Assembly (NCBI GenBank): GCA_905479065.1
Contig: CAJQLB010000018.1
Coordinates: 1-64,000 of the forward strand
Source: an uncultured Flavobacteriaceae bacterium
GTDB taxonomy: Bacteria; Bacteroidota; Bacteroidia; Flavobacteriales; Flavobacteriaceae
Reading direction: 5' to 3'
Length of the DNA stretch: 64,000 nt
The notes beneath the pieces are model-generated. The model was not told the origin of the DNA and did not search any database. It saw nothing but the letters and a program-made list of their open reading frames with translations. The translations under genes were made by a program, and so were the position numbers. The stretch's first letter is position 1, and each line of letters opens with the position of its first letter. This document shows positions 35,964-44,893 of the stretch, piece after piece.

Positions 35964-36923
35964 ATGAAATTACAAACAATTATACCTGTCCAATTGACTG
36001 AGGATAATCAAATAGATTATGATTCAAACATAGTGCTTTTTGGGTCATGTTTTGCTGAAAATTTATCTAAGAAGTTTAATTTTTTTAAATTTAAAAACTC
36101 ACAAAACCCCTTTGGAATTAATTTTCATCCGGTTGCAATTGAACGTGTAATTAATCATGTAATTAATAAGAAAGCATATAACGATGAAGACGTTTTTTTT
36201 TATAACGAGCAATGGCACTGTTTTGAATCACATTCGAAATTAAGTTGTGCTTCTAAACAAGAATTACTTGTAAACTTGAATGCAAATATTGAACACACTT
36301 ACAATCGTTTGTGTGAGTCTTCTCATGTCATTATAACACTCGGAACAGCTTGGACCTACAGATATCTTGAAAAAGACATAGTTGTTTCAAATTGTCACAA
36401 GTTGCCCAATACACTCTTTTCAAAGGAGTTGCTGTCGGTTAATGAGGTGTATCAATCATTACAATCTATAGTTCGTCTTATCAAATCAATTAATCGCAGT
36501 ACTACAGTGATTTTTACAGTATCACCTGTAAGACATCTCAGAGATGGGTTTATTGAAAACACACAAAGTAAAGCTCACTTAATTGCTGCTGTTCACTTGT
36601 TACTCTCTAAGAATAGCAAAGATCAAAAGACTTATTACTTTCCGTCTTACGAAATTATGATGGATGAGTTGCGTGACTACCGTTATTATACCGATGACAT
36701 GATTCATCCAAATACTTTGGCAGTAAGCTATATTTGGAATAAATTTCAGGAATGTTGGATTGCCCTGAATGCTCGCAAAACAATGAAAGAAGTGAAACAA
36801 ATACAACTAGATTTAGAGCATAAACCATTTAATTCAAATTCAAAAGCACACCAACAATTTGTCAAACAATTAAAATCTCGACAAGAAAAGCTTCAATCAA
36901 AGTTCCCAAATATTTTATTTTAA
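35964..36923 (+). CDS. GSCFA-domain protein
   Basis: The 319-residue protein opens with the diagnostic segment NIVLFGSCFAENLSKKF near residue 24, followed by NPFGINFHPVAIERVI near 48. An SGNH-like arrangement is suggested by TLGTAWTYRYLE near 125, TVSPVRHLRDG near 182, and DDMIHPNTLAVSYIW near 242, where Asp and His could complete a hydrolase triad. GSCFA proteins are common in Bacteroidota but have no established substrate. The gene probably shares a transcript with alaS. Confidence 0.85.
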   Translation: MKLQTIIPVQLTEDNQIDYDSNIVLFGSCFAENLSKKFNFFKFKNSQNPFGINFHPVAIERVINHVINKKAYNDEDVFFYNEQWHCFESHSKLSCASKQELLVNLNANIEHTYNRLCESSHVIITLGTAWTYRYLEKDIVVSNCHKLPNTLFSKELLSVNEVYQSLQSIVRLIKSINRSTTVIFTVSPVRHLRDGFIENTQSKAHLIAAVHLLLSKNSKDQKTYYFPSYEIMMDELRDYRYYTDDMIHPNTLAVSYIWNKFQECWIALNARKTMKEVKQIQLDLEHKPFNSNSKAHQQFVKQLKSRQEKLQSKFPNILF

Positions 36924-37387
36924 TAATTTAAGAAATGTCGTTTAATAAGAGTCATGTTTAAAATTCCAAAATATTAGTCGAGGCTTGTTATCATTGGGCT
37001 GAAAGCGGGTAATCTGACGCTTAATCTACTTTAATGACCAATCATCGAAAATAAATAAATTCAATCAGAAGAGTTTTTATATTAGATATGCTATTAATCA
37101 ATTTTTTAAAAAAGCGTCAGTTTTGTTTGTCTGAAAAGTACAACGGTCTGGTGCTTTTTTTGTTTAATAAGGCCATAAGTATTCTTTAATTATGGTTGTG
37201 CAATTAATCATAAGTAAATCATAAGTAAATCACTAGTAAACAACTTATATCACAACGTTAATTTGTGTCTTAATCGTCAAAATATGCACATCACTTCTTT
37301 TTATCTAATTAATTGAACTATCATCGAAATTTGTGCCTATGTAACTGTTGTGGTGATATATTTACAGTGCTAATAATCAAAAATTTT
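36924..37387. other. Gene-free spacer between a GSCFA gene and a convergent aminotransferase gene
   Basis: This AT-rich stretch has no credible coding region. The longest short frame (37088-37189, 33 codons) has no recognisable features. It does not fold into any tRNA or other RNA that I recognise. ATCATCGAAA occurs twice (near 37037 and 37321). A short tandem repeat lies at 37211-37243. Confidence 0.5.
37211..37243 (+). repeat. Short 11-bp tandem repeat
   Basis: TAAGTAAATCA occurs twice in tandem (37211-37221, 37222-37232) and is followed by a degenerate third copy CTAGTAAACAA (37233-37243). It lies in the gene-free spacer. Function is unknown. Confidence 0.6.
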
Positions 37388-37425
37388 AAAGCATTCTTGA
37401 CCTTTTCGAAGGGATTGAATGCTTT
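37388..37425. terminator. Hairpin terminator for the aminotransferase gene
   Basis: AAAGCATTC (37388-37396) pairs with GAATGCTTT (37417-37425), and the loop contains a second stem CCTTT/AAGGG (37401-37413). It begins six bases after the stop codon of the minus-strand aminotransferase gene. The plus strand has a T-run after it (to 37427), so it may act in both directions. Confidence 0.6.
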
Positions 37426-37430
37426 TTTAG

Positions 37431-38552
37431 TTAGTATACAGATAATAATACCTGAGAAAATAATTGCACCTCTTCAATGGTTCCTGTACTTATCCTACAA
37501 TGATCAATGAAAGGAGGAAAAGCTCTTCCAATTTTAACACCTTTAGCTAACATTTGTTTTCCTAATTTATTTATATTTTGGTTGGATTTAAAAAATATAA
37601 AATTGGTATGTGATTTTATATAATTTAGCTCTAAGTGATTTAGAGTCTCATAGATCATTTGCTTAGCTTCCTTATTTTTTTGTAGAGAGAAGTCATAAAA
37701 TTCATGATCTAATAAAGCTTCTTTTGCACCTTCAATTGCGTATACATTAGTCATAGCTACGATATTTGTTCTTATCTTATCTGCTAATTCTGGTTTTGCA
37801 ACAAGGTATCCAATGCGCATTCCTGCCATCCCATAAACTTTTGAAAATGTTTTTGATACAATAATATTTTTGTCTTGTTTAACCAGCTCAACCATAGAGG
37901 GGTAATTAGGAGTATCGATGTAATCGTAGTAAGCTTCATCACTGAATACGATTGTTTTGCGACTTACTGAATTACAAAAATCCAACAATGAATTTGCAGG
38001 TAACAATGTGGATGTCGGATTATTTGGATTACAAATAAAAACCATTTTTGTTTTTGACGAAATTCGTTTTTCAATTTCTTGTAAATCGTATCCATAATTG
38101 TCATCAACAGGAACCCAGTTAATATTCGCTCCCCACATTTGAGCATATTGCATCATTGCCAAAAATGTTGGCTTTGCTGCAATGATTTCTCCACCGCTAG
38201 CAGTAAAGGTGATACCGGCAATTTTTAAACCTTCTGTTGATCCGCCTGTTATGACAATACTCTCATTTGGAACACCATGTTTTTTTGCTAAGATTTTTTC
38301 TAAACCATGTGCATATTCATAGGGATACCTGCAGCCGTCATCAAATACTTTTTGAATACGATTTCTAACACGTTGAGAAGGACCATAAGGGTTCTCATTT
38401 GAACTTAAACGAATTGGATCAGAAAGTAAACGAGGGTTAAATTTAATGTGCTCATTCGGAGTGAGAGGCTTTATAGAATTTACCCCATTTAAAAGACCGT
38501 AACCGCCAATTAAAGCAGCGCTTTTTAACCAATTTCTTCTATTAAGTCCCAT
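37431..38552 (-). CDS. Class I/II aminotransferase (HisC-like) with a Tat-type signal
   Basis: The 373-residue protein has the fold type I PLP aminotransferase core. It shows SSNENPYGPS near 50, CNPNNPTSTL near 174, FSDEAYYDYID near 203 and the PLP lysine K238 in SKTFSKVYGMAGMRIGY. The closest named relatives are histidinol-phosphate or CobD-type aminotransferases. Unusually, it begins MGLNRRNWLKSAALIGG, a twin-arginine signal followed by a hydrophobic stretch to about residue 23, so it seems to be exported with its cofactor. Histidine synthesis is therefore unlikely. No his genes are nearby. Substrate unknown. Confidence 0.82.
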   Translation of the reverse strand: MGLNRRNWLKSAALIGGYGLLNGVNSIKPLTPNEHIKFNPRLLSDPIRLSSNENPYGPSQRVRNRIQKVFDDGCRYPYEYAHGLEKILAKKHGVPNESIVITGGSTEGLKIAGITFTASGGEIIAAKPTFLAMMQYAQMWGANINWVPVDDNYGYDLQEIEKRISSKTKMVFICNPNNPTSTLLPANSLLDFCNSVSRKTIVFSDEAYYDYIDTPNYPSMVELVKQDKNIIVSKTFSKVYGMAGMRIGYLVAKPELADKIRTNIVAMTNVYAIEGAKEALLDHEFYDFSLQKNKEAKQMIYETLNHLELNYIKSHTNFIFFKSNQNINKLGKQMLAKGVKIGRAFPPFIDHCRISTGTIEEVQLFSQVLLSVY

Positions 38553-38616
38553 ATCTTAGAATTTGAACTCTAAGATAACAAATACAAAATTTACTACAAT
38601 ATTTGATTTTTGTAGG

Positions 38617-38925
38617 CTATTTAATCAATGTGGATAGTGAACTCATTCCACCACCATTTATAGCGTCAATGTTGTGATTTAATAGAAAACTCGTTGCCTT
38701 ACCCGAACGCATTCCGCTAGCACAATATACAATGAATGAACCGTTCATTCCTTTGAGTTCCTTTAAATGACTTTGTAGCATATCTAAGGGTATATGTTTA
38801 GCACCTTTTATGGATTTATTGTTAAACTCTGCAGCTGTTCTAACGTCTAACAAGATGGCTTTTTTATTAAGATATTCGACGATTTTATTTTCTTTTTTCC
38901 CAAATAATGAATTTAAGAGTCCCAT
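38617..38925 (-). CDS. Small single-domain rhodanese
   Basis: The 102-residue protein is one rhodanese domain with LLDVRTAAEFNNKSIKGAKHIPLD near 25 and the active cysteine C68 in YCASGMRSGKA. It could carry persulfide sulfur in the cytoplasm. The start has a short amphipathic segment (MGLLNSLFGKK) rather than a signal peptide. A Crp/Fnr-type palindrome lies 46 bases upstream. Confidence 0.88.
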   Translation of the reverse strand: MGLLNSLFGKKENKIVEYLNKKAILLDVRTAAEFNNKSIKGAKHIPLDMLQSHLKELKGMNGSFIVYCASGMRSGKATSFLLNHNIDAINGGGMSSLSTLIK

Positions 38926-38970
38926 AGTATATAATTTTATTCAAATATTTAAAATATAAATGACACGCTT

Positions 38971-38986
38971 TGTAACCTTGGTTACA
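38971..38986. promoter_or_regulatory. Crp/Fnr-type palindromic operator
   Basis: TGTAACCTTGGTTACA is two 7-base arms around TT. As TGTAA-N6-TTACA it has the same 5-6-5 geometry as the Crp/Fnr superfamily sites TGTGA-N6-TCACA. It lies between the divergent rhodanese gene (start 46 bases away) and the PLP dehydratase gene (start 80 bases away). No Crp/Fnr gene is in the window. Confidence 0.6.
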
Positions 38987-39065
38987 GTTTATGAAATTTA
39001 GCTTTATATAAGTCAAATTTCGTATCTTCAACAACCTAAATAGATTGATTTATCTTACATGAGCA

Positions 39066-40001
39066 ATGAATAAAATTGAATTAGAAAAAACACATCAACG
39101 TATTAAGCCTTATGTTCACAACACGCCAGTTTTAACATCTCAAATAATCAATAAATTATGTGATGCTGAGGTCTATTTTAAATGTGAAAATTTTCAAAAA
39201 ATGGGAGCTTTTAAAATGCGTGGAGCAGTCAATGCGATTCTATGCTTAAATACAGAACAAAAAACTAAGGGTGTTGTAACACATTCATCAGGAAATTTTG
39301 CTCAAGCATTGTCTTTAGCCTCTAATTATCTTGGCGTCAATGCTTACATTGTGATGCCGAAAAATGCACCAAAAGTTAAAAAAGCTGCTGTTAGAAGTTA
39401 TGGAGGAGTTATAATTGAGTCAGACAATACAACGAAGGCTAGGGAAACAATGGCCCTAAAAGTTCAAAACGAAAAAGGAGCAACATTCATTCATCCTTCA
39501 AATGATACTCAGGTCATTTATGGACAAGGCACCGCTGCTATTGAATTGTTGAAGGAATATGATGATCTTGATTATTTGATGGCTCCCATTGGAGGAGGTG
39601 GTTTAATTGCAGGCACTATTTTAGCTGCACAAAATTACTCTAATCAATGTAAAGTGATTGGAGCTGAACCAAAGGAAGTTGATGATGCCTATAGATCTCT
39701 TAAGAGTGGAAAAATTGAATCAAATGATAGTTCTAACACAATTGCCGATGGATTAAGAACCTACTTAGGAAGCAATAATTTTCCAATTATCAAGCAATAC
39801 ATTCAAGAGATTATTTGTGTTGATGAAAACGAAATTGTGGAAGCTATGAAATTAGTTTGGGAGCGTATGAAAATAGTAATTGAGCCATCAAGCGCCGTGC
39901 CTGTTGCTGCATTAATTCAAAACAAGGAAAAATTTAAAAACAAAAAAATAGGAATAATCATTTCAGGAGGAAATGTTGATTTATCCCAATTACCCTTTTA
40001 A
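39066..40001 (+). CDS. PLP-dependent threonine/serine dehydratase family protein
   Basis: The 311-residue protein belongs to the fold type II PLP family. The PLP lysine lies in FQKMGAFKMRGA near 51, the substrate-binding SSGNFAQAL near 77 and the phosphate-binding loop GGGGLIAG near 173. It has the length of catabolic threonine ammonia-lyase or serine racemase and lacks the ACT regulatory domain of IlvA. Either deamination of threonine/serine or racemisation is possible. The next gene, an enoyl-CoA hydratase, starts 21 bases later. Confidence 0.85.
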   Translation: MNKIELEKTHQRIKPYVHNTPVLTSQIINKLCDAEVYFKCENFQKMGAFKMRGAVNAILCLNTEQKTKGVVTHSSGNFAQALSLASNYLGVNAYIVMPKNAPKVKKAAVRSYGGVIIESDNTTKARETMALKVQNEKGATFIHPSNDTQVIYGQGTAAIELLKEYDDLDYLMAPIGGGGLIAGTILAAQNYSNQCKVIGAEPKEVDDAYRSLKSGKIESNDSSNTIADGLRTYLGSNNFPIIKQYIQEIICVDENEIVEAMKLVWERMKIVIEPSSAVPVAALIQNKEKFKNKKIGIIISGGNVDLSQLPF

Positions 40002-40022
40002 GGTAAAAGTGCACTTTAGTAA

Positions 40023-40781
40023 ATGGAAAAAGCATACGTAAAACTAACGACGAGTAATAGTATTGGAATCATTGAATTTTTCCATCCAATGAAAAATTCA
40101 ATGCCAACTGAATTACTAAAAAAATTGAAAAATTCAATTGATAAAGCGAGTAAAGATGAACAAATAAAAATTATTATTCTCAGAAGTGGTGGTAACAGGG
40201 TTTTCTGTGCTGGTGCAAGTTTTCAAGAGTTAGTAACTATAAAAAACACCAATGAAGGATTTGCTTTCTTTGCTGGTTTTGCCGATGTGATAAATGCTAT
40301 GAGACAATGCTCTAAGCTTATCATTGTTCGTGTGCAAGGAAAGGCTGTCGGAGGAGGTGTGGGTATTGCAGCCGCAGCTGATTATTGTATGGCTAGTAAA
40401 TATGCTGATATTAAATTAAGTGAATTAAAGATAGGAATTGGCCCATTTGTAATAGCTCCTGCTATTGAAAGAAAAATTGGATTGAGCTCATTTTCACAAC
40501 TTACTTTGGATGCGCATAAATTTTATTCACCTGGCTGGGCAATTGAAAAGGGCCTTTATCAAAATATATCTGAGACGGTTGAGGAATTAGACGCATCGGT
40601 GTTGGATTTAGCGCGTCGTTTAAGCGCATACAATGCTGAAGCCTTGAGTCATTTAAAAAAAATATTTTGGAAAAATACAGACCATTGGAATGAGTTACTA
40701 GAAGAACGTGCAAAAATAAGTGGTTTTATGGTCCTGAGCTCACATACTAAAAAAGCACTAAAAGGATTTATCGAGGGTTAG
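40023..40781 (+). CDS. Enoyl-CoA hydratase/isomerase family protein
   Basis: The 252-residue crotonase-fold protein shows the oxyanion-hole segments VFCAGASFQEL near 59 and VGGGVGIAAAADYCMAS near 107, followed by KLSELKIGIGPFVIAPAIERKIG. It resembles the methylglutaconyl-CoA hydratase branch used for leucine breakdown, but the substrate cannot be settled from sequence. It is probably co-transcribed with the PLP dehydratase. The 3' end overlaps the convergent hydroxylase gene by 14 bases. Confidence 0.82.
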   Translation: MEKAYVKLTTSNSIGIIEFFHPMKNSMPTELLKKLKNSIDKASKDEQIKIIILRSGGNRVFCAGASFQELVTIKNTNEGFAFFAGFADVINAMRQCSKLIIVRVQGKAVGGGVGIAAAADYCMASKYADIKLSELKIGIGPFVIAPAIERKIGLSSFSQLTLDAHKFYSPGWAIEKGLYQNISETVEELDASVLDLARRLSAYNAEALSHLKKIFWKNTDHWNELLEERAKISGFMVLSSHTKKALKGFIEG

Positions 40782-42534
40782 TGGTATTTTGAACAATTGA
40801 AATACCGTCATCTATCAATTGTCTGTTTTTAGGAAAGTTTTGTTTAATGTGTTCCAAGTGACGTATGATTTTTTCACTTAAAGTTTTATGCGATAACTGT
40901 TGCGCCAATTCATACATTTCTATGAGTATAAGCCATTCATTCGTAAAGTTTTTTACCACTTGATTAAATAAATCAAGCATTATTGATACTGAAGTTTGGT
41001 GTTTTTCTCTTAAATCGCGTACGTTTTGATATAAATTTTCTAAGCTTTCTTGTTGCTTTGATTTTTTAATATTTTGCGAATGGTTACTCAATTCATGAGT
41101 GATTAAATTAAAACTAGAAAGGTCCCCAGGGCCAGAAAACGCAGATATGATATTTTTTCCAATGGCCATGTCATACTGCCCCCATTCTGGCTTAAATAAT
41201 TCAATCTCATTATGGTGAACTGAGCAATTTTTGAAACTTATTAAAATAATCTTTCCCTGAAGATTTCTAATTCCAGTAATGATTTGACCTTTGACAGTAA
41301 TATTTCCTTCAAATTCAAGCTCAACGATTTCTGATTCATAAATATCGTATGCTTTCAGGTCCCGAGGACTCATATCCTCTATCGCTAGATTAATTCCTTT
41401 TAGTTTTCCAATAGGAGAACCAAATCCACTAGTATGAACACTTGTTCCATGATTAATTAATTCTTTTCCTCTAAAAGACAGTGCAGTTTTACCAATTGTT
41501 TGAAAATATACAGGCTTATTCCCGCTACTAATGACATTATTAAAAATACCAGAAACTTGTATTCCTGTACTTAATTCAATAGTTCCAAGTGCATGTGATT
41601 CAATTAATTTTTGAATACTAGATAAGCCGCCAGTTCTTAGAGCCATTGTATTTGCAAACTCTTCTAAAACATAGCTTAGATGGGCAAAATCTGGTGTGAC
41701 ATATAATCTAGGTTGAGGTTTTGTAATATCAAAATTCTGGTACGCAGCATTGATTGTATAAGTGATTTTCTCAACAGATTCAGAAAGACACCAAGAACTT
41801 TCGCCTATGGACGACAGTAAACCTGCGCCATAAATTTTTGGAGTCTTTAGCGATCCAATTAGACCGTATTCCACTGTCCACCAATGAAGATTTCTTATCA
41901 AACTCATTTCACTTGGTTTGTCAATACTATCTATGAGATTTTTGATTTTTTTTTCTACTTCTAAAATTTCTTGTTCATTAGGGTCAGCGGATTCTTTGAT
42001 AATTGATAAATGTCTCACTGCCTCGTAAATGTCATAGTCTTTGGCTGACGATATGGCTTTACTGCCAATTTCACCAAATCTTCTAAGATATTCTGCATAT
42101 TCAGGGTTGGCAATTATTGGTGCATGTCCTGCTGCTTCATGAATGATATCGGGAGCAGGGGTGTACTCCATGTTGTCAAGCTGCCTAATATCAGAGGCAA
42201 TCACTAACACGTTATACGCTTGAAACTCCATAAAAACACTTGGTGGAATAAACCCATCGACAGCAATGGCAGCCCAACCAATTTCTTTTAGAATTCTGTT
42301 CATGCCATACATGTTAGGAATTTTATCTATAGATATCCCTGTTAGATCAAGACCTTTTAGATACGAAGCATGAGCAATATTTTTTAAATGAGTGATGTTT
42401 TTACGCATAACAAATCGCCACACGGCTTGATCTATTGCGGTGTATTCATCATAGTTTTGTGGTTTGATAAATTGCTTTAAATGGTCAGGTATGCGCTCTA
42501 GTATCGTGTTTGATTCTATATAATCTGATTTCAT
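40768..42534 (-). CDS. Aromatic amino acid hydroxylase with a long C-terminal extension
   Basis: The N-terminal part (about 1-310) is a pterin-dependent aromatic amino acid hydroxylase, most likely phenylalanine 4-monooxygenase making tyrosine. The iron ligands are present: H132 and H137 in HEAAGH, and E222 in WWTVEYGL. TPAPDIIHEAAGH and IYGAGLLSSIGE agree with the family. Bacterial PhhA is usually about 260-300 residues, but this protein has 588. The extra C-terminal region (about 310-588) has a beta-rich segment and a helical end with no motif I recognise, and similar long forms occur in Bacteroidota. No pterin recycling gene (phhB) is next to it. Confidence 0.88.
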   Translation of the reverse strand: MKSDYIESNTILERIPDHLKQFIKPQNYDEYTAIDQAVWRFVMRKNITHLKNIAHASYLKGLDLTGISIDKIPNMYGMNRILKEIGWAAIAVDGFIPPSVFMEFQAYNVLVIASDIRQLDNMEYTPAPDIIHEAAGHAPIIANPEYAEYLRRFGEIGSKAISSAKDYDIYEAVRHLSIIKESADPNEQEILEVEKKIKNLIDSIDKPSEMSLIRNLHWWTVEYGLIGSLKTPKIYGAGLLSSIGESSWCLSESVEKITYTINAAYQNFDITKPQPRLYVTPDFAHLSYVLEEFANTMALRTGGLSSIQKLIESHALGTIELSTGIQVSGIFNNVISSGNKPVYFQTIGKTALSFRGKELINHGTSVHTSGFGSPIGKLKGINLAIEDMSPRDLKAYDIYESEIVELEFEGNITVKGQIITGIRNLQGKIILISFKNCSVHHNEIELFKPEWGQYDMAIGKNIISAFSGPGDLSSFNLITHELSNHSQNIKKSKQQESLENLYQNVRDLREKHQTSVSIMLDLFNQVVKNFTNEWLILIEMYELAQQLSHKTLSEKIIRHLEHIKQNFPKNRQLIDDGISIVQNTTNPR

Positions 42535-42634
42535 ATTGGTTTAAAAATATAAAAAATAAATGAAGATTTAAATATAAATATGAAGTTCATTGTGCTTTGG
42601 GGAATTATGATATTCTTTGTAAATTTAAAACACT

Positions 42635-44053
42635 ATGAAGAATATCGTATCGTATGTTTTTGTGTTAATTTTTTTTCTTGGTTGTGAAAAAAAGGAGGTC
42701 GAAGTATTTGATGTAGTAATAAGAGATGCCAATGTTATTAATGTGTTATCTGGAGAAATAAAAAAACAAACACTTTATATCAGGAATGATCGGATAAAAA
42801 AAATCACCTCCCATAATTATCTCAATTTTACATCAGAATTTATTATTGATGCAACTGGTAAGTATGTGCTTCCGGGATTTTGGGATAATCACGTACACTT
42901 TAGAGGAGGAGATAGTTTGATTCAAGCGAATAAAGCAACCCTTCAACTTTTTCTTATGAATGGGGTGACAACAGTAAGAGATGCAGGAGGAGATTTAACA
43001 AGAAACGTCATGGATTGGAAAAATCAAATTCGTCAGAAAACACTTGTTGGCCCAACAATATTTAGTTCCGGTCCAAAAGTGGATGGTCAAAATAGCAGAT
43101 GGGAAGGTTCACTTGTTGTAAGTCATAATGATGAGATTAATTCAGTTCTAGATTCTCTTCAAAAATTAAGGGTTGATTTTGTAAAATTGTATGATAGTAG
43201 TATATCAGGTGTGTTGTATTTAAAAACAATAGCTGAAGCATCGCAAAGAGGTTTGATAACCTCAGGGCATATACCTTTTACTGTTCAATTAGACCAAACT
43301 CTTGATGCTGGAATTGGAGCCATAGAACATTTATATTACATTTTAAAAGGATGTTCATCTAGGGAAGATTCCATTACTGAGGCCATTATTAAAGGAGATG
43401 AAAACTTTTGGTCATCAATGCCTAAATTGTTAAAAACTTATGAGCCATTGAGGGCTCAAAACGTGTTTGACAAATTAGTTCAAGCAGATACTTATGTCGT
43501 TCCAACATTACGTATTAGTGAGGTTTTAAGCCAGTTGGATGTTGATAATCATTTCGATGACGTATACTTAAAAGTAATGCCACAAGAACTTTTAAAGACA
43601 TACGAGAATAGAGTTCTTGGATTTTTAGAATCCTCTGAAAACATTAAAAATGACAGAAAAGAAATACATGATTTTTTCGAGGTCTTGATAAAGTCACTAA
43701 GCGATGCTCATGTAAAAATATTAGCTGGTTCAGATACAGGGGCCTACAATTCATACATTTATCCCGGAGTTTCCTTACATGAAGAACTTGATGCTATGGT
43801 TCAAGCAGGAATTTCAAATTTAGAGGCTTTACAGACCTCAGCATACAATGGTGCTAACTTTTTGAAAAAGACTCAAGATTATGGAAGTGTAGAAGCAGGA
43901 AAGATATCAGATTTAGTTATCTTAGGAAGTAATCCTTTGAACGATATTAAAAGCACAAGAGATATCAAGTATGTGTTAAAGGGAAGTGATGTTTACAACC
44001 CTGAAATCATTGCTATGCAACTCGGGTGTTCAGACTGTTTAGGACTTAAATAG
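42635..44053 (+). CDS. Lipoprotein amidohydrolase
   Basis: The 472-residue protein has a lipoprotein signal ending FFLGC (C17). The amidohydrolase fold is shown by the HxH metal motif in DNHVHFRGGD near 82, GVTTVRDAGG near 115, histidines in SGHIPF near 209 and IEHLYYI near 228, and the catalytic Asp in LAGSDTGAYN near 367. A C-terminal small beta domain (KISDLVILGSNPLNDI) closes the fold. The group includes imidazolonepropionase-like and prolidase-like enzymes; the substrate is unknown. Location is periplasmic or outer membrane. Confidence 0.88.
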   Translation: MKNIVSYVFVLIFFLGCEKKEVEVFDVVIRDANVINVLSGEIKKQTLYIRNDRIKKITSHNYLNFTSEFIIDATGKYVLPGFWDNHVHFRGGDSLIQANKATLQLFLMNGVTTVRDAGGDLTRNVMDWKNQIRQKTLVGPTIFSSGPKVDGQNSRWEGSLVVSHNDEINSVLDSLQKLRVDFVKLYDSSISGVLYLKTIAEASQRGLITSGHIPFTVQLDQTLDAGIGAIEHLYYILKGCSSREDSITEAIIKGDENFWSSMPKLLKTYEPLRAQNVFDKLVQADTYVVPTLRISEVLSQLDVDNHFDDVYLKVMPQELLKTYENRVLGFLESSENIKNDRKEIHDFFEVLIKSLSDAHVKILAGSDTGAYNSYIYPGVSLHEELDAMVQAGISNLEALQTSAYNGANFLKKTQDYGSVEAGKISDLVILGSNPLNDIKSTRDIKYVLKGSDVYNPEIIAMQLGCSDCLGLK

Positions 44054-44893
44054 CTTTTTGATGATCTGTTTCCACCTATATTGGCGAATAAATTTGCCCT
44101 GTTCTGTGGTTATGAGATAATCAGTATTTTTAAATTTTGCTTGAAAAAAGCCATGTAAATAATTTATAAAACAGAGAATACTTCTTTTTTTGAAGGCCAA
44201 TTTCATAGAGGCTAATAACGTCAAAGTAAAACCAAATCGAAGTTTATACCACGCTTCACCCTGTAAATATTTAGACGTGGTATTATAGGAATCACCTGTT
44301 GGTTTGAGATGTTTTACAATCAAGCAATCATCTGTCATAAAAGTCCATTGATAATATAAAGCTAACAGTTCGTCAATGGTATCCCAACCCATTGCAGTTT
44401 TCAATTTTCCTATATCATTAAAGCAGGCTTTTCGATAAGATTTTAATGCTCCTCTGATGTGATGTTTACCGGTTAAGCTTTCTCTAATCCATTTCTTATT
44501 TCTTTCAATATAACAATGTCCTGCTGCCATACCAATACGTTTATCAGAATTGTAATGAAGGGCTAAAGTCTCTAAATAGTTTTTTGGAAAAATTAAATCA
44601 GCGTCATATTTGCATATGATATCATAATTGTTATCTAAAAAATCGTAACCTTTATAAAATGCATTTATAATCTTATTACCCGGTAAGTGTTCATCAGTAG
44701 ATCGGTTTTTAACCAATGATATCCAATCATATTTTTTACAAAACTCAGTAACAATTTCAGATGTTTTATCTGATGAGTTGTCATCAACTATTACAATTTT
44801 TTTGGGCTGTAATGTTTGAGCTATAAGTGATTCTAAAGTTAAATTAATAGTGTTTTCTTCATTATGGGCAGGTATGACAATGTAGAAAATCAT
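44039..44893 (-). CDS. Family 2 glycosyltransferase
   Basis: The 284-residue protein has the GT-A start IPAHNEENTINLTLESLIAQ near 7, IVDDNSSDKT near 35 and the metal-binding DAD in CKYDADLIFPKNYL near 94. It lacks a signal peptide and should act at the inner membrane or cytosol on an unknown acceptor. The start overlaps the methyltransferase stop by one base. It is the last gene of the KAS III-methyltransferase-GT2 operon, and its 3' end overlaps the convergent amidohydrolase gene by 15 bases. Confidence 0.88.
   Translation of the reverse strand: MIFYIVIPAHNEENTINLTLESLIAQTLQPKKIVIVDDNSSDKTSEIVTEFCKKYDWISLVKNRSTDEHLPGNKIINAFYKGYDFLDNNYDIICKYDADLIFPKNYLETLALHYNSDKRIGMAAGHCYIERNKKWIRESLTGKHHIRGALKSYRKACFNDIGKLKTAMGWDTIDELLALYYQWTFMTDDCLIVKHLKPTGDSYNTTSKYLQGEAWYKLRFGFTLTLLASMKLAFKKRSILCFINYLHGFFQAKFKNTDYLITTEQGKFIRQYRWKQIIKKLFKS

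Noticed and set aside
37088..37189. 33-codon reading frame in the gene-free spacer
   Set aside because: No recognisable motif, no good ribosome-binding context and short length; random open frames of this size are expected in AT-rich DNA.
37313..37510. 65-codon plus-strand frame at the end of the aminotransferase gene
   Set aside because: It runs through the hairpin and into the 3' end of the well-supported minus-strand gene, and its protein has no family features.
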